A stretch of DNA of 64,000 nt from Rariloculus sp965263005. GTDB taxonomy: Bacteria; Pseudomonadota; Gammaproteobacteria; Steroidobacterales; Rariloculaceae. Under the pieces are notes generated by a model that was given only the letters and a program-made list of their open reading frames with translations, was not told where the DNA came from and ran no database searches. Position numbers and translations under genes: made by a program. The stretch covers positions 2,604,001-2,668,000 of the forward strand of contig NZ_OZ253579.1 in assembly GCF_965263005.1 (NCBI RefSeq), given 5' to 3'. Of this stretch, positions 18,307 through 26,650 are shown piece by piece (positions within the stretch are counted from its first letter, which is position 1; every line of letters begins with the position of its first letter).

Positions 18307-18663
18307 ATGGACTTCTTTAACATGACGAAGATATATTTATGTATCGTCTCCCTGCGGCCCGACTGCCCCGATCCCGTGAACCCCCTTCCGCCACTGGAAT
18401 GCCTGCGCTTCTTCGAGGCCGCCGCCCGCCATGAGAGCTTCGCCCGCGCCGCCGAGGAACTCCGCGTCACCCCCGCCGCCGTCGCCCACCGGATGCGGAC
18501 GCTGGAACGCTACCTCGGCGCCCCGCTCTTCAGCCGCCGCCAGCGCAGCGTGCGCCTCAACCGCCGCGGCCGGGCCTACTACGAGGCGATCCGGCGCATC
18601 CTCCGCGATATCCACCGCACCACCCGCCACCACGCCGACGGGCGCCGCCTGCGCGGCCGATAG
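18307..18663 (+). pseudogene. LysR-type regulator truncated after its DNA-binding domain
   Basis: 118 residues from ATG 18307; a GTG at 18376 just before the conserved LPPLECLRFFEAAARHESF is an alternative start. The helix-turn-helix of a GcvA-like LysR protein is complete (RAAEELRVTPAAVAHRMRTL, then LFSRRQRSVRLNRRGRAY), with about 20 residues of linker, but the whole effector-binding domain is missing and a TAG follows. Its DNA is about 90% identical over ~230 bases to the next gene, so this is a broken tandem duplicate. A free DNA-binding domain could in principle compete with the intact copy. Confidence 0.75.
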
Positions 18664-18741
18664 GTCCGCCGCCGCCCGGCGGTTCGTTCGTTGCGAACCC
18701 CTTGACTCCCACAGGCGGCTGTGCGATGAAGTAATCATATT

Positions 18742-19707
18742 TTGTCAATCGGCCCCGTCTGGACGTCCGCGATCTTGCTGAACTTGCCCCCGCTGGAATC
18801 CCTGCGCTTCTTCGAGGCCGCCGCCCGGCATGAGAGCTTCGTCCGCGCCGGCGCCGAACTCGGCGTCACGCCCGCCGCCGTCGCCCACCGCGTGCGGACG
18901 CTGGAACGCCACCTCGACGCCTCGCTCTTCAACCGCCGCCGCCGCGGCGTGGACCTCAACCGCCGCGGCCGGGCGTACCTGAAGGAGGTCCAGCGCATCC
19001 TCGCCGAGGTTCACGCCGCGGGCGAGCGCCACGGCCGCCGGGCCCGGCGCTTGCGCATCGTCTCCGTCGAGGCGGTGGCGGAAAAGTGGCTCATGCCGAG
19101 GTTGGCCGGGTTCACCGCCGCGCACCCCGGCATTGCCATCGAGCTCGAGACCAACCACCGGGACGTCGACCCGGAGCGGCGCGATTTCGACGCCTGGATC
19201 GCCTACAGCGGTGAAACCGCCGCGCCGCGCCCGGTGACCCGCGCCAAGGACAAGCTGTTGGAGGATACGCTCTACAAGGAGAACCTGCGGCCGGTGTGCA
19301 GCCCGGCGCTGCTCAACGAGCGCGGGCGGCCCCGGAATCCCGCCGACCTCCACGGCTGGCCGCTGCTCTACGATCTCGGCTGGGACGCCGACTGGCCGTA
19401 TTGGTTCGCCCGCCAGGGCCGGCCCGCGCCGGACCTCTCGCAGGCCTCCGGCTTCCGGCTCTACAGCATGCTGGTGCGCGCCGCGGTGAACGGTAGCGGC
19501 GCCGCCATCGGACGCTCGATGCTGATCGCCCAGGAACTCGAGCAGCAATCGCTCGTGCCCGTCTTCAAGCGCCAGGCCAAGGCGCCCGAACGCTGCTGCC
19601 TCATCACCGCCGCCGCCGCCCGGCACCGCTCCGAAGTCCAGGCGTTCAGGCGGTGGATACTCCGTGAGGCCAGATCCAAGGCGCGAACCGGCGCGTACGC
19701 GGGTTGA
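18742..19707 (+). CDS. LysR family transcriptional regulator, GcvA-like
   Basis: Up to 321 residues. An N-terminal winged helix-turn-helix (residues ~15-75, FVRAGAELGVTPAAVAHRVR) is followed by a LysR substrate-binding domain (~105-305) starting RLRIVSVEAVAEKWLMPRL, typical of the GcvA/AmpR subgroup. The effector is unknown. The start is uncertain: TTG 18742 gives the longest frame, while TTG 18775, CTG 18778 and TTG 18784 are nearer the conserved LPPLESLRFF. It follows its truncated copy and converges on dapB, leaving only 30 bases between stops. Confidence 0.85.
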   Translation: MSIGPVWTSAILLNLPPLESLRFFEAAARHESFVRAGAELGVTPAAVAHRVRTLERHLDASLFNRRRRGVDLNRRGRAYLKEVQRILAEVHAAGERHGRRARRLRIVSVEAVAEKWLMPRLAGFTAAHPGIAIELETNHRDVDPERRDFDAWIAYSGETAAPRPVTRAKDKLLEDTLYKENLRPVCSPALLNERGRPRNPADLHGWPLLYDLGWDADWPYWFARQGRPAPDLSQASGFRLYSMLVRAAVNGSGAAIGRSMLIAQELEQQSLVPVFKRQAKAPERCCLITAAAARHRSEVQAFRRWILREARSKARTGAYAG

Positions 19708-19737
19708 ATCCGCGCCATGTCGAATTGGACACGGCAA

Positions 19738-20547
19738 CTATTCGCCGGACAGGCCGAGCACGTCGGCCATCGAATACAGGCCGGGGGGGCGGGCTGACAC
19801 CCACCGCGCCGCCCTGAGCGCGCCGCGCGCAAACGTCTTCCTGTCCTGTGCGGTGTGGCGGAATTCGAGCTGTTCCTCAGGACCGACGTACATCACCGTG
19901 TGCTCGCCAACGATGTTGCCGCCGCGAATGACGGAGAAACCGATCTCGCCTGCCGCGCGAGGGCCGATTTGCCCGTCCCGCGACATGACGGCAACGTCGT
20001 TGAGGCTGCGGCCCGTGGCCCCGGCAATCCGCTCGCCCAGGGCGAGCGCCGTGCCGGAAGGCGCATCGACCTTGAAGCGGTGGTGCGCTTCGACGATCTC
20101 GACATCGTAACCGTCGCCAAGCACGCTGGCAGCGCGGGCCACGAGGTCCATGAACACGTTGACGCCGACGCTCATGTTGCGCGCATAGACGAGCGGAATA
20201 TGGCGCGCGGCACGCTCCAGCAACCGCAGTTGCGCGTCGCTGAATCCTGTCGTGCCTATTACGAGCGCCGTGCCCGTTGCTTCGCATGCGTCGAGATTGT
20301 TCTCGAGCGCAGCGGGTAGCGTGAAGTCGATCGCGACGTCAGCCTCATGCAGGGCGTCGCTGCGGTCGTCGGTCAGCGCGACGCCCAGCGGACCGAGCTG
20401 TGCGGCGTCGCCTGCATCCCTGCCGAGCAACGGGTCGCCGGGCTCCGTTACGGCGCCCGTGAGGCGCATCTCATCGGACCCGGCAAGGCATGCGAGTGTC
20501 GCTTTGCCCATCCGGCCCGCGGCGCCGATTATTGCCACCTTAAGCAA
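19738..20547 (-). CDS. dapB: 4-hydroxy-tetrahydrodipicolinate reductase
   Basis: 269 residues, usual length. Reduces the dihydrodipicolinate-pathway intermediate with NAD(P)H in lysine and meso-diaminopimelate synthesis (cytosolic). The N-terminal Rossmann motif VAIIGAAGRMGKATLACL and the catalytic/substrate motif EAHHRFKVDAPSGTALALGE are both present. TTG start, with GGAG eight bases upstream overlapping the end of dnaJ; the spacing from the dnaJ stop is three bases, so it is last in the hrcA-grpE-dnaK-dnaJ-dapB transcription unit. Confidence 0.96.
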   Translation of the reverse strand: MLKVAIIGAAGRMGKATLACLAGSDEMRLTGAVTEPGDPLLGRDAGDAAQLGPLGVALTDDRSDALHEADVAIDFTLPAALENNLDACEATGTALVIGTTGFSDAQLRLLERAARHIPLVYARNMSVGVNVFMDLVARAASVLGDGYDVEIVEAHHRFKVDAPSGTALALGERIAGATGRSLNDVAVMSRDGQIGPRAAGEIGFSVIRGGNIVGEHTVMYVGPEEQLEFRHTAQDRKTFARGALRAARWVSARPPGLYSMADVLGLSGE

Positions 20548-20550
20548 GAT

Positions 20551-21684
20551 TCAAGCTCCCATTCGGTCGAAAAAATGCTTCACGCCGTCGAACCAGGACG
20601 TCGCGCGAGGGCTGTGCCCGGTACCGCCTTGCGTCACGGCCTCGTCGAATGCCTCGAGCCTGGCCTTTTGGCCGTCGGTAAGGTTTACCGGCGTCTCGAC
20701 CTGCACCCGGCAATACAGATCGCCGACGCCTGAGGCGCGAGCGGAGCGCACACCCTTTCCTCTCAAGCGCAGGACTCTTCCCGACTGTGTCTCCGCCGGC
20801 ACCTTGAGCACGATCTGTCCGTCGAGCGACGGCACCTCGATCGATCCGCCGAGCGCGGCTGTCACAAAACTGATCGGCACTTCGCAGATCAGGTCCCGGC
20901 CTTCACGGCTGAAGATCGAATGATCGGCCACCGCGACATCGACATACAGGTCGCCGGGCGGCCCACCGTTGCGTCCGGATTCACCCTCGCCCGGCAAGCG
21001 GATCCGGTCGCCGTTGTCGACGCCGGCCGGAATCTTGACAGCCAACGTCCGGCGGTGCCTGACCCGGCCCCGGCCCCTGCAATCCCGGCACGCCTTTTCG
21101 ATCGTCCTGCCTTCGCCGCGACATCTGGGGCAAGTCTGCTGAATAGAGAAGACGCCCTGCTGGACGCGAATTCGGCCTGCGCCACCGCAAGACGGGCAGT
21201 CGACGGGTTGCGTGCCGGGCTCGGCGCCGGAGCTTTCGCACCGGTCGCACGCGACGTGGGTCGGAATGTCAATCTTGACCGAATCGCCTCTGACCGCCTG
21301 CTCGAGCGAAAGCTCGAGCTCGTAGCGCAGATCAGCGCCGCGGTAAACGTCAGTGCGTGCGCCGCGCCGGCCGCCGCCGAAAATATCGCCGAACACGTCG
21401 CCGAACAGATCGCTGAATGCTTCTGCGCCGCTGAACCCGCCTCCTGCGCTGTTGCCAGCCTCGACCCCGGCGTGCCCGAACTGATCATATGCCGACCGCT
21501 TGCGGCTGTCGCTGAGAACGTCGTGCGCTTCCTTGGCTTCCTTGAAGCGGGATTCCGCTTCGGGGTTGTCGGGACTCCGGTCGGGATGGTACTTCATCGC
21601 CAGACGGCGATACGCGTTCTTGAGCGTGCTCTCATCGGCATCACGACCGACACCGAGCACCTCGTAGTAATCGCGTTTCGCCAT
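20551..21684 (-). CDS. dnaJ: Chaperone DnaJ
   Basis: 377 residues from ATG 21684 (MAKRDYYEVLGVG); a longer start nine codons upstream is not supported by the family. J domain at residues 1-70 with the HPD motif (MKYHPDRSPDN), Gly/Phe-rich linker (~75-125), four CxxCxGxG zinc-binding repeats (~140-205, for example CDRCESSGAEPG and CPRCRGEGRT), and the C-terminal substrate-binding domain. It stimulates the DnaK ATPase and presents unfolded substrates. Located between dnaK and dapB. Confidence 0.97.
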   Translation of the reverse strand: MAKRDYYEVLGVGRDADESTLKNAYRRLAMKYHPDRSPDNPEAESRFKEAKEAHDVLSDSRKRSAYDQFGHAGVEAGNSAGGGFSGAEAFSDLFGDVFGDIFGGGRRGARTDVYRGADLRYELELSLEQAVRGDSVKIDIPTHVACDRCESSGAEPGTQPVDCPSCGGAGRIRVQQGVFSIQQTCPRCRGEGRTIEKACRDCRGRGRVRHRRTLAVKIPAGVDNGDRIRLPGEGESGRNGGPPGDLYVDVAVADHSIFSREGRDLICEVPISFVTAALGGSIEVPSLDGQIVLKVPAETQSGRVLRLRGKGVRSARASGVGDLYCRVQVETPVNLTDGQKARLEAFDEAVTQGGTGHSPRATSWFDGVKHFFDRMGA

Positions 21685-21770
21685 ACAAGCGCTTCCAGTC
21701 ACCAAAGCCAAGCGCGTGCAAGCGCACGCGCTCTCGTTCGCGTTGTCCCGAACCGGTCGCTCTGACCGGA

Positions 21771-23693
21771 TTAGGCGCTCTTGTGCTCGTCGTCCTTGAC
21801 TTCCTCGAATTCCGCATCGACGACGTTTTCGTCAGCGGCCGCGCCTTGGGCATCGCCGCCGCCTGCGGCGCCCTGCTCGCTGGCATAGGCCTTCTCGGCC
21901 AGCGAAGCCGAAGCATCGCTCAAGGCCTTGAGCTTCGCTTCGATCGTCGCCGTGTTGTTACCCTTCGTGGCTTCCTTGAGCTCGGCCACGGCGGATTCGA
22001 CCCGCGCCCGATCCTCGGCCGAAACCTTGTCACCCAAGTCGGCCAACGACTTCTCGGCAGCATAGGCCAACGCGTCACCCTGATTCCGAATTTCGGCCAG
22101 TTCCCTGAATTTCTGATCCTCGGCCGCATGCACTTCGGCATCCTTGACCATGCGCTCGATCTCGTCGTCGCTCAGCCCGGAAGAAGCCTTGATTACGATC
22201 TTCTGCTCCTTGCCCGTGGCCTTGTCCTTCGCCGACACGTTCAGGATGCCGTTGGCGTCGATGTCGAAGGCCACCTCGACCTGCGGCATCCCGCGCGGCG
22301 CGGGCGGAATGTCGGTCAGATCGAAACGGCCGAGCGACTTGTTGGCGCCGGCTCGCCCACGCTCGCCCTGCAGCACGTGAATCGTCACCGCCGTCTGGTT
22401 GTTTTCAGCCGTCGAAAACACCTGGTCCGCCTTGGTCGGGATGGTCGTGTTCTTGTCGATGAGCTTCGTCATCACGCCGCCGAGGGTCTCGATCCCGAGC
22501 GACAGCGGTGTGACGTCCAGCAGCAGGACATCCTTGACGTCGCCCGCGAGCACCCCCGCCTGAATCGCCGCGCCGATGGCCACGGCCTCGTCGGGATTGA
22601 CATCCCTGCGCGGCTCCTTGCCGAACAGATCCTGAACCCTTTCCTGGACCTTCGGCATGCGCGTCTGGCCGCCGACGAGGATGACTTCATCGATGTCCGA
22701 AACCGCAAGTCGGGCATCGTTCAACGCCGTCTTGCAGGGGGCAAGCGTCCGCTCGACGAGAGCGTCGACCAGCGACTCGAATTTCGCCCGCGTCAGGTTG
22801 AACGTCAGGTGCTTGGGTCCGCTTGCATCGGCGGTGATGTAAGGCAGATTGACCTCGGTCTGCTGCCGGGTCGACAGCTCGATCTTCGCCTTCTCCGACG
22901 CCTCCTTGAGGCGCTGCACGGCAAGCGGATCCTTGCGGATGTCGATACCGCTCTCCTTCCGGAACTCGCCCGCCAGATACTCGATGATGCGGTTGTCGAA
23001 GTCCTCGCCGCCGAGAAAGGTATCGCCGTTCGTGGACAGCACCTCGAACTGGTGCTCGCCGTCGATCTCGGCGATCTCGATGATCGAGATATCGAACGTT
23101 CCGCCGCCGAGATCGTAGACTGCGATCTTCTGATCGCCGCGTTGCCTGTCGAGCCCGTAGGCAAGTGCGGCCGCGGTCGGCTCGTTGATGATCCGCCGCA
23201 CGTCGAGTCCCGCAATCCTGCCGGCATCCTTGGTCGCCTGCCGCTGCGAATCGTTGAAGTAAGCGGGCACGGTGATGACCGCCTCGGTCACGGGCTCGGC
23301 GAGATAGTCCTCGGCCGTCTGCTTCATTTTATTGAGGATCCGCGCCGCAACCTCGGGCGGCGCCATCATCTTGTCGTTGGCCTCGACCCACGCATCGCCG
23401 TTATCGGCCGCCGCAATCCTGTACGGCACCATGTCGACATCCTTCTGCACGACCGGATCGTCATACCTGCGCCCGATCAGGCGCTTGATGGCAAACAGTG
23501 TGTTGGTCGGGTTCGTGACGGCCTGGCGCTTGGCGGTCTGGCCGACCAGCACCTCGCCGTCCTTCGTCAAAGCGACGATCGACGGTGTCGTGCGATCGCC
23601 CTCGCTGTTTTCGATGACCTTGGGCGCACCGCCATCAATTACGGCAACGCATGAATTCGTCGTACCAAGATCGATGCCGATTACTCGTCCCAT
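21771..23693 (-). CDS. dnaK: Chaperone DnaK (Hsp70)
   Basis: 640 residues from ATG 23693 (MGRVIGIDLGTTNSCVAVID); an upstream in-frame extension lacks family support. The nucleotide-binding domain (1-385) has the phosphate-1 loop GIDLGTTNS and the second phosphate motif VYDLGGGTFDISI; a DVTPLSLGIETLGGV linker follows, then the substrate-binding domain and an acidic tail DAEFEEVKDDEHKSA. Works with DnaJ and GrpE in folding. A sigma-32-type promoter lies 48-74 bases upstream. Confidence 0.98.
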   Translation of the reverse strand: MGRVIGIDLGTTNSCVAVIDGGAPKVIENSEGDRTTPSIVALTKDGEVLVGQTAKRQAVTNPTNTLFAIKRLIGRRYDDPVVQKDVDMVPYRIAAADNGDAWVEANDKMMAPPEVAARILNKMKQTAEDYLAEPVTEAVITVPAYFNDSQRQATKDAGRIAGLDVRRIINEPTAAALAYGLDRQRGDQKIAVYDLGGGTFDISIIEIAEIDGEHQFEVLSTNGDTFLGGEDFDNRIIEYLAGEFRKESGIDIRKDPLAVQRLKEASEKAKIELSTRQQTEVNLPYITADASGPKHLTFNLTRAKFESLVDALVERTLAPCKTALNDARLAVSDIDEVILVGGQTRMPKVQERVQDLFGKEPRRDVNPDEAVAIGAAIQAGVLAGDVKDVLLLDVTPLSLGIETLGGVMTKLIDKNTTIPTKADQVFSTAENNQTAVTIHVLQGERGRAGANKSLGRFDLTDIPPAPRGMPQVEVAFDIDANGILNVSAKDKATGKEQKIVIKASSGLSDDEIERMVKDAEVHAAEDQKFRELAEIRNQGDALAYAAEKSLADLGDKVSAEDRARVESAVAELKEATKGNNTATIEAKLKALSDASASLAEKAYASEQGAAGGGDAQGAAADENVVDAEFEEVKDDEHKSA

Positions 23694-23740
23694 ACCTGTA
23701 ATTCTCCACGTTCCATGGTGTACAAAGCTTAACGGCCTAG

Positions 23741-23767
23741 ATGGGGTGTCCGCCGGCACAATTCAAG
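23741..23767 (-). promoter_or_regulatory. Sigma-32 (heat-shock) promoter of dnaK
   Basis: On the minus strand CTTGAA (23762-23767) is followed after 15 bases by CCCCAT (23741-23746), a close match to the RpoH consensus CTTGAA-N13-15-CCCCAT. It gives dnaK-dnaJ(-dapB) its own heat-inducible start inside the larger operon. Confidence 0.75.
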
Positions 23768-23804
23768 CCGCTGACGCCGCACGAACACCGGTTTGCGCTT
23801 CGGA

Positions 23805-24425
23805 TCAACCGCCGTCTCCGCCGCCGCCGACGTCCTGCGCCACGACGACGCGCGCCGGGCGGATCAGCCGGTTGTGGATCGCGTAGCCTTTCTGGATCAC
23901 CTCGAGCACGCTGTTCGGCTCGGCATCAGCGGACGGCAGCACGCTCATCGCTTCGTGACGGTTCGGATCGAACGGCTCCCCGTGCGGGTCGATTTCCCTG
24001 ACGCTCACGCTCTCGAGCGCCTGATCCAGCAGTCTCAGCGTCACCCGTTCACCCTTGAGCAGGGTCTCGGCATCCGCGCTGTCGGCCGCGGCGAGCGCGG
24101 CCTCGATGCTGTCTCGAACCGGCAGAACAGCCGCGGCGAACCGCTCCACCGCAAACTTGTGCGCGTTCGCAAGCTCCCGGGCACTGCGCCGGCGCAAATT
24201 GTCCATTTCGGCAGCCGCGCGCAGGTATCTGTTCCAGTTATCCTCGGCCGTCTGGCGCAATTCGTCGATCGTTGCTTCGACGCTTTCGCCGGGCGCGGCG
24301 GACTCTGCCGCGTCGACGGATTCCGGCGCTTGCGCCCTGTCGGCTGCTGTTTCGCCGGCGCCCGGCGCCTCGGCAGCGGATTCCGCTGCATCCGCTACAG
24401 CGGAATCGGCAGGTTTTTCACTCAT
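23805..24425 (-). CDS. grpE: Nucleotide exchange factor GrpE
   Basis: 206 residues from ATG 24425 (MSEKPADSAVA). An acidic, Ala-rich disordered N-terminus (1-60) leads into the long coiled-coil (ELRQTAEDNWNRYLRAAAEMDNL, residues ~62-115) and the C-terminal beta domain with the family signature VLEVIQKGYAIHNRLIRPARV. It releases ADP from DnaK. Sits between hrcA and dnaK, the usual place. Confidence 0.97.
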   Translation of the reverse strand: MSEKPADSAVADAAESAAEAPGAGETAADRAQAPESVDAAESAAPGESVEATIDELRQTAEDNWNRYLRAAAEMDNLRRRSARELANAHKFAVERFAAAVLPVRDSIEAALAAADSADAETLLKGERVTLRLLDQALESVSVREIDPHGEPFDPNRHEAMSVLPSADAEPNSVLEVIQKGYAIHNRLIRPARVVVAQDVGGGGDGG

Positions 24426-24490
24426 GAAAATACCATCCCTGACCTCGACCAAGGCAGCAATTCGGTCTGTCGAGCTGTTAGTTATGTGGG

Positions 24491-25546
24491 CTAGTTATGG
24501 GACTTCAAGGCCCGGCCCAGCAGTTTAGCCGTGATATCCACGATCGGGATGACGCGCTCGTAAGCCATTCGGGTCGGCCCGATCACGCCGAGCACGCCCA
24601 TCGCGTCTTCGTCGGTCGTATACGGCGCGGCGACGAGGCTGTACGAATCGAGCAACTCGTACCCGGACTCCTGGCCGATGAAGATCTTCACGCCCTCCGC
24701 ATGGAGGCTCTGATCGAGCAGGTGCAGGATGTCGCGCCGCTGGCTGAATGCTTCGAACAAACCCTTGAGCTTATCGAGATCGCCAAGCTCATCGAGCCCC
24801 ATGAGGTTCGTTTCTCCGGCAAGCACGTACTGTGAGTCGGGCATGGCTTCGGGGAAAACGGCCTGGGCCATCTCGATCGCCTGGGTCATCAACGCATTCA
24901 TCGACTCGCGCGTCTGTCTGAGTTCGGCGAGCAAACGATCGCGGACCTGATAAATATCGCGCCCGCGGAACTGCTCCGTCAGATAATTCGCAGCCTTTTT
25001 CAGGTCGTCCTCCGTGTAGTCTCGCTGCACGTCGAGAATCTTGTTCTGCACCTCGGCGTCGTTGACTACAAGGATTGCGAGCACGCGCCGTCCCGACAAC
25101 GGCAAAAACTCGATCTGCCTGAGAGACGGGTGAGAGTGCCTCGGCACCGTGACGACGCCCGCGAGCTTCGTGACGTGGGACAACAGGGTGGATGCGGACA
25201 ACGCGAGTGCCTTTGGGTCACCCGCGGCATCGTTGAGCTCGTGTGCAAGCATCAGCATATCCTCGCCCCTGGGCGGCTTCAGCTTGATGAGCGTGTCGAC
25301 AAAGAAGCGGTAACCCTTGATCGTCGGGACGCGCCCGGCCGAGGTGTGCGGCGAGTCGACGAAGCCCATGTCTTCGAGATGCGCCATGATGTTGCGAATC
25401 GTCGCCGGACTGACCTCCAGGCCAGAGTCGCGTGACAGCGTGCGCGAGCCGACGGGATGTCCGTCACGAATGTATCGGGCCACGAGCACGCGCAGAAGAT
25501 GCCTCGCGCGTTCGTTGAGATTTGGTGTCGAATGACTAGTGGCCAT
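24491..25546 (-). CDS. hrcA: Heat-inducible transcription repressor HrcA
   Basis: 351 residues, normal length. N-terminal winged helix (residues ~8-75: LLRVLVARYIRDGHPVGSRTL, LEVSPATIRNIMAHLEDMGF, SAGRVPTIKGYR) and a GAF-like C-terminal domain ending VVDITAKLLGRALKS-type sequence. HrcA represses chaperone genes by binding CIRCE (TTAGCACTC-N9-GAGTGCTAA). I found no good CIRCE copy upstream of hrcA, grpE or dnaK, so its operator here is not obvious. First gene of the heat-shock operon and divergent from nadK. Confidence 0.96.
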   Translation of the reverse strand: MATSHSTPNLNERARHLLRVLVARYIRDGHPVGSRTLSRDSGLEVSPATIRNIMAHLEDMGFVDSPHTSAGRVPTIKGYRFFVDTLIKLKPPRGEDMLMLAHELNDAAGDPKALALSASTLLSHVTKLAGVVTVPRHSHPSLRQIEFLPLSGRRVLAILVVNDAEVQNKILDVQRDYTEDDLKKAANYLTEQFRGRDIYQVRDRLLAELRQTRESMNALMTQAIEMAQAVFPEAMPDSQYVLAGETNLMGLDELGDLDKLKGLFEAFSQRRDILHLLDQSLHAEGVKIFIGQESGYELLDSYSLVAAPYTTDEDAMGVLGVIGPTRMAYERVIPIVDITAKLLGRALKSHN

Positions 25547-25593
25547 CAGCCTGGGCTGTGATAACTTAGCATCGTGTTTACCGATCTAACGGC

Positions 25594-25623
25594 ACGCTAG
25601 CAATGCGATCCAGTGACTGTCAA
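25594..25623 (-). promoter_or_regulatory. Predicted sigma-70 promoter of hrcA
   Basis: Minus strand: perfect TTGACA (25618-25623), 18-base spacer, TAGCGT (25594-25599) preceded by TG as an extended -10. The leader would be about 40-45 bases. Confidence 0.45.
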
Positions 25624-25714
25624 GAACAGCTTCGCAGACCGGAATCGAGCAGCTAGCGGCACAATTGATTGTTGCATCGCACACGATGTTCCCTGCGCTT
25701 TTTCTACCGGCTCA

Positions 25715-26620
25715 ATGACGCGTGAGTTTGCGAAAATCGGGCTCTGGGGCCGGCTGTCGGAGCCGACCGTCGCTGAACCGGCGCGCGAGATCAGCGCCCA
25801 CCTCGTGCAGTCCGGGCTTGAGGTCTTCGGGACATCAAGCTCTGCCGCAGGCACGACGCTGCCGGGCGTTACGGAGATCCCCGACGACGAATTCGGCGCG
25901 GCTATCGATTTGCTGATCACCGTCGGCGGAGACGGTACACTATTGCGCTCGGCTCGCCAGATCGCGGGCAAGAACGTGCCGCTGATCGGTATCAACCGCG
26001 GGCGACTCGGTTTCCTCACGGACGTCTCGCCCGATCACATGCTCAAGGCGATCGACACGATTCTTGCCGGCGACTACCTCGCCGAGGAACGCCGCCTGCT
26101 CGAGGCGCGGATCGTTCGCGACGGGCAATGCCACGGCACCATGTTCGCCCTCAACGACGTCGTCCTGCAACGCAGCGAGCACATGCTTTATTTCCGGACA
26201 ACCGTCGACGGCAGCTTCGTCAGCGCTCTCGCGGGCGATGGTTTGATCGTTGCGACGCCAACGGGCTCGACGGCCTACGCGCTTGCCTGCGGAGGTCCGA
26301 TCATTCAGCCGGACGTCGATGCCGTCGTGCTGGTCCCGATTTGCCCGCACTCGCTGAGCGACCGGCCGCTCGTCCTGAAATCATCGAGCGTGATCGAGGT
26401 GCGTACGGAGTCCAGCAGCGGTTATCCGCCGCACATCGCCTGCGACGGCGAGCAGTTCGGCGAACTCGTCGTCGGCGATACGCTTCGCATCGCGGCGGCG
26501 AGCGAAACCGTCACTCTGCTGCATCCAACCAATTACAGCTACTACGAGCTGCTTCGCTCCAAGCTCCACTGGGGTCTGCCGAACCGGCCCGGAAACACGC
26601 TTTCGACCGAGCGCGCCTGA
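25715..26620 (+). CDS. nadK: NAD kinase
   Basis: 301 residues from ATG 25715 (MTREFAKIGLWGRL); an upstream GTG at 25613 would add 34 residues not found in the family. Phosphorylates NAD to NADP with ATP or polyphosphate in the cytosol. The diphosphate motif LLITVGGDGTLLRSAR (residues ~69-84), the substrate motif LNDVVLQRSE and the conserved TPTGSTAYALACGGP are present. Divergent from hrcA and 30 bases before recN, the standard gammaproteobacterial order. Confidence 0.96.
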   Translation: MTREFAKIGLWGRLSEPTVAEPAREISAHLVQSGLEVFGTSSSAAGTTLPGVTEIPDDEFGAAIDLLITVGGDGTLLRSARQIAGKNVPLIGINRGRLGFLTDVSPDHMLKAIDTILAGDYLAEERRLLEARIVRDGQCHGTMFALNDVVLQRSEHMLYFRTTVDGSFVSALAGDGLIVATPTGSTAYALACGGPIIQPDVDAVVLVPICPHSLSDRPLVLKSSSVIEVRTESSSGYPPHIACDGEQFGELVVGDTLRIAAASETVTLLHPTNYSYYELLRSKLHWGLPNRPGNTLSTERA

Positions 26621-26650
26621 CGACCGCGTTGCGAAGCTCCGAATAGCGCA

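Noticed and set aside
21783..23654. Plus-strand frame of 623 codons
   Set aside because: Antisense to dnaK, which is unmistakable on the minus strand.
25547..25620. TTAGCA...TGCTAG-like half sites upstream of hrcA considered as a CIRCE element
   Set aside because: The arms do not form the TTAGCACTC/GAGTGCTAA inverted repeat and the spacing is wrong.
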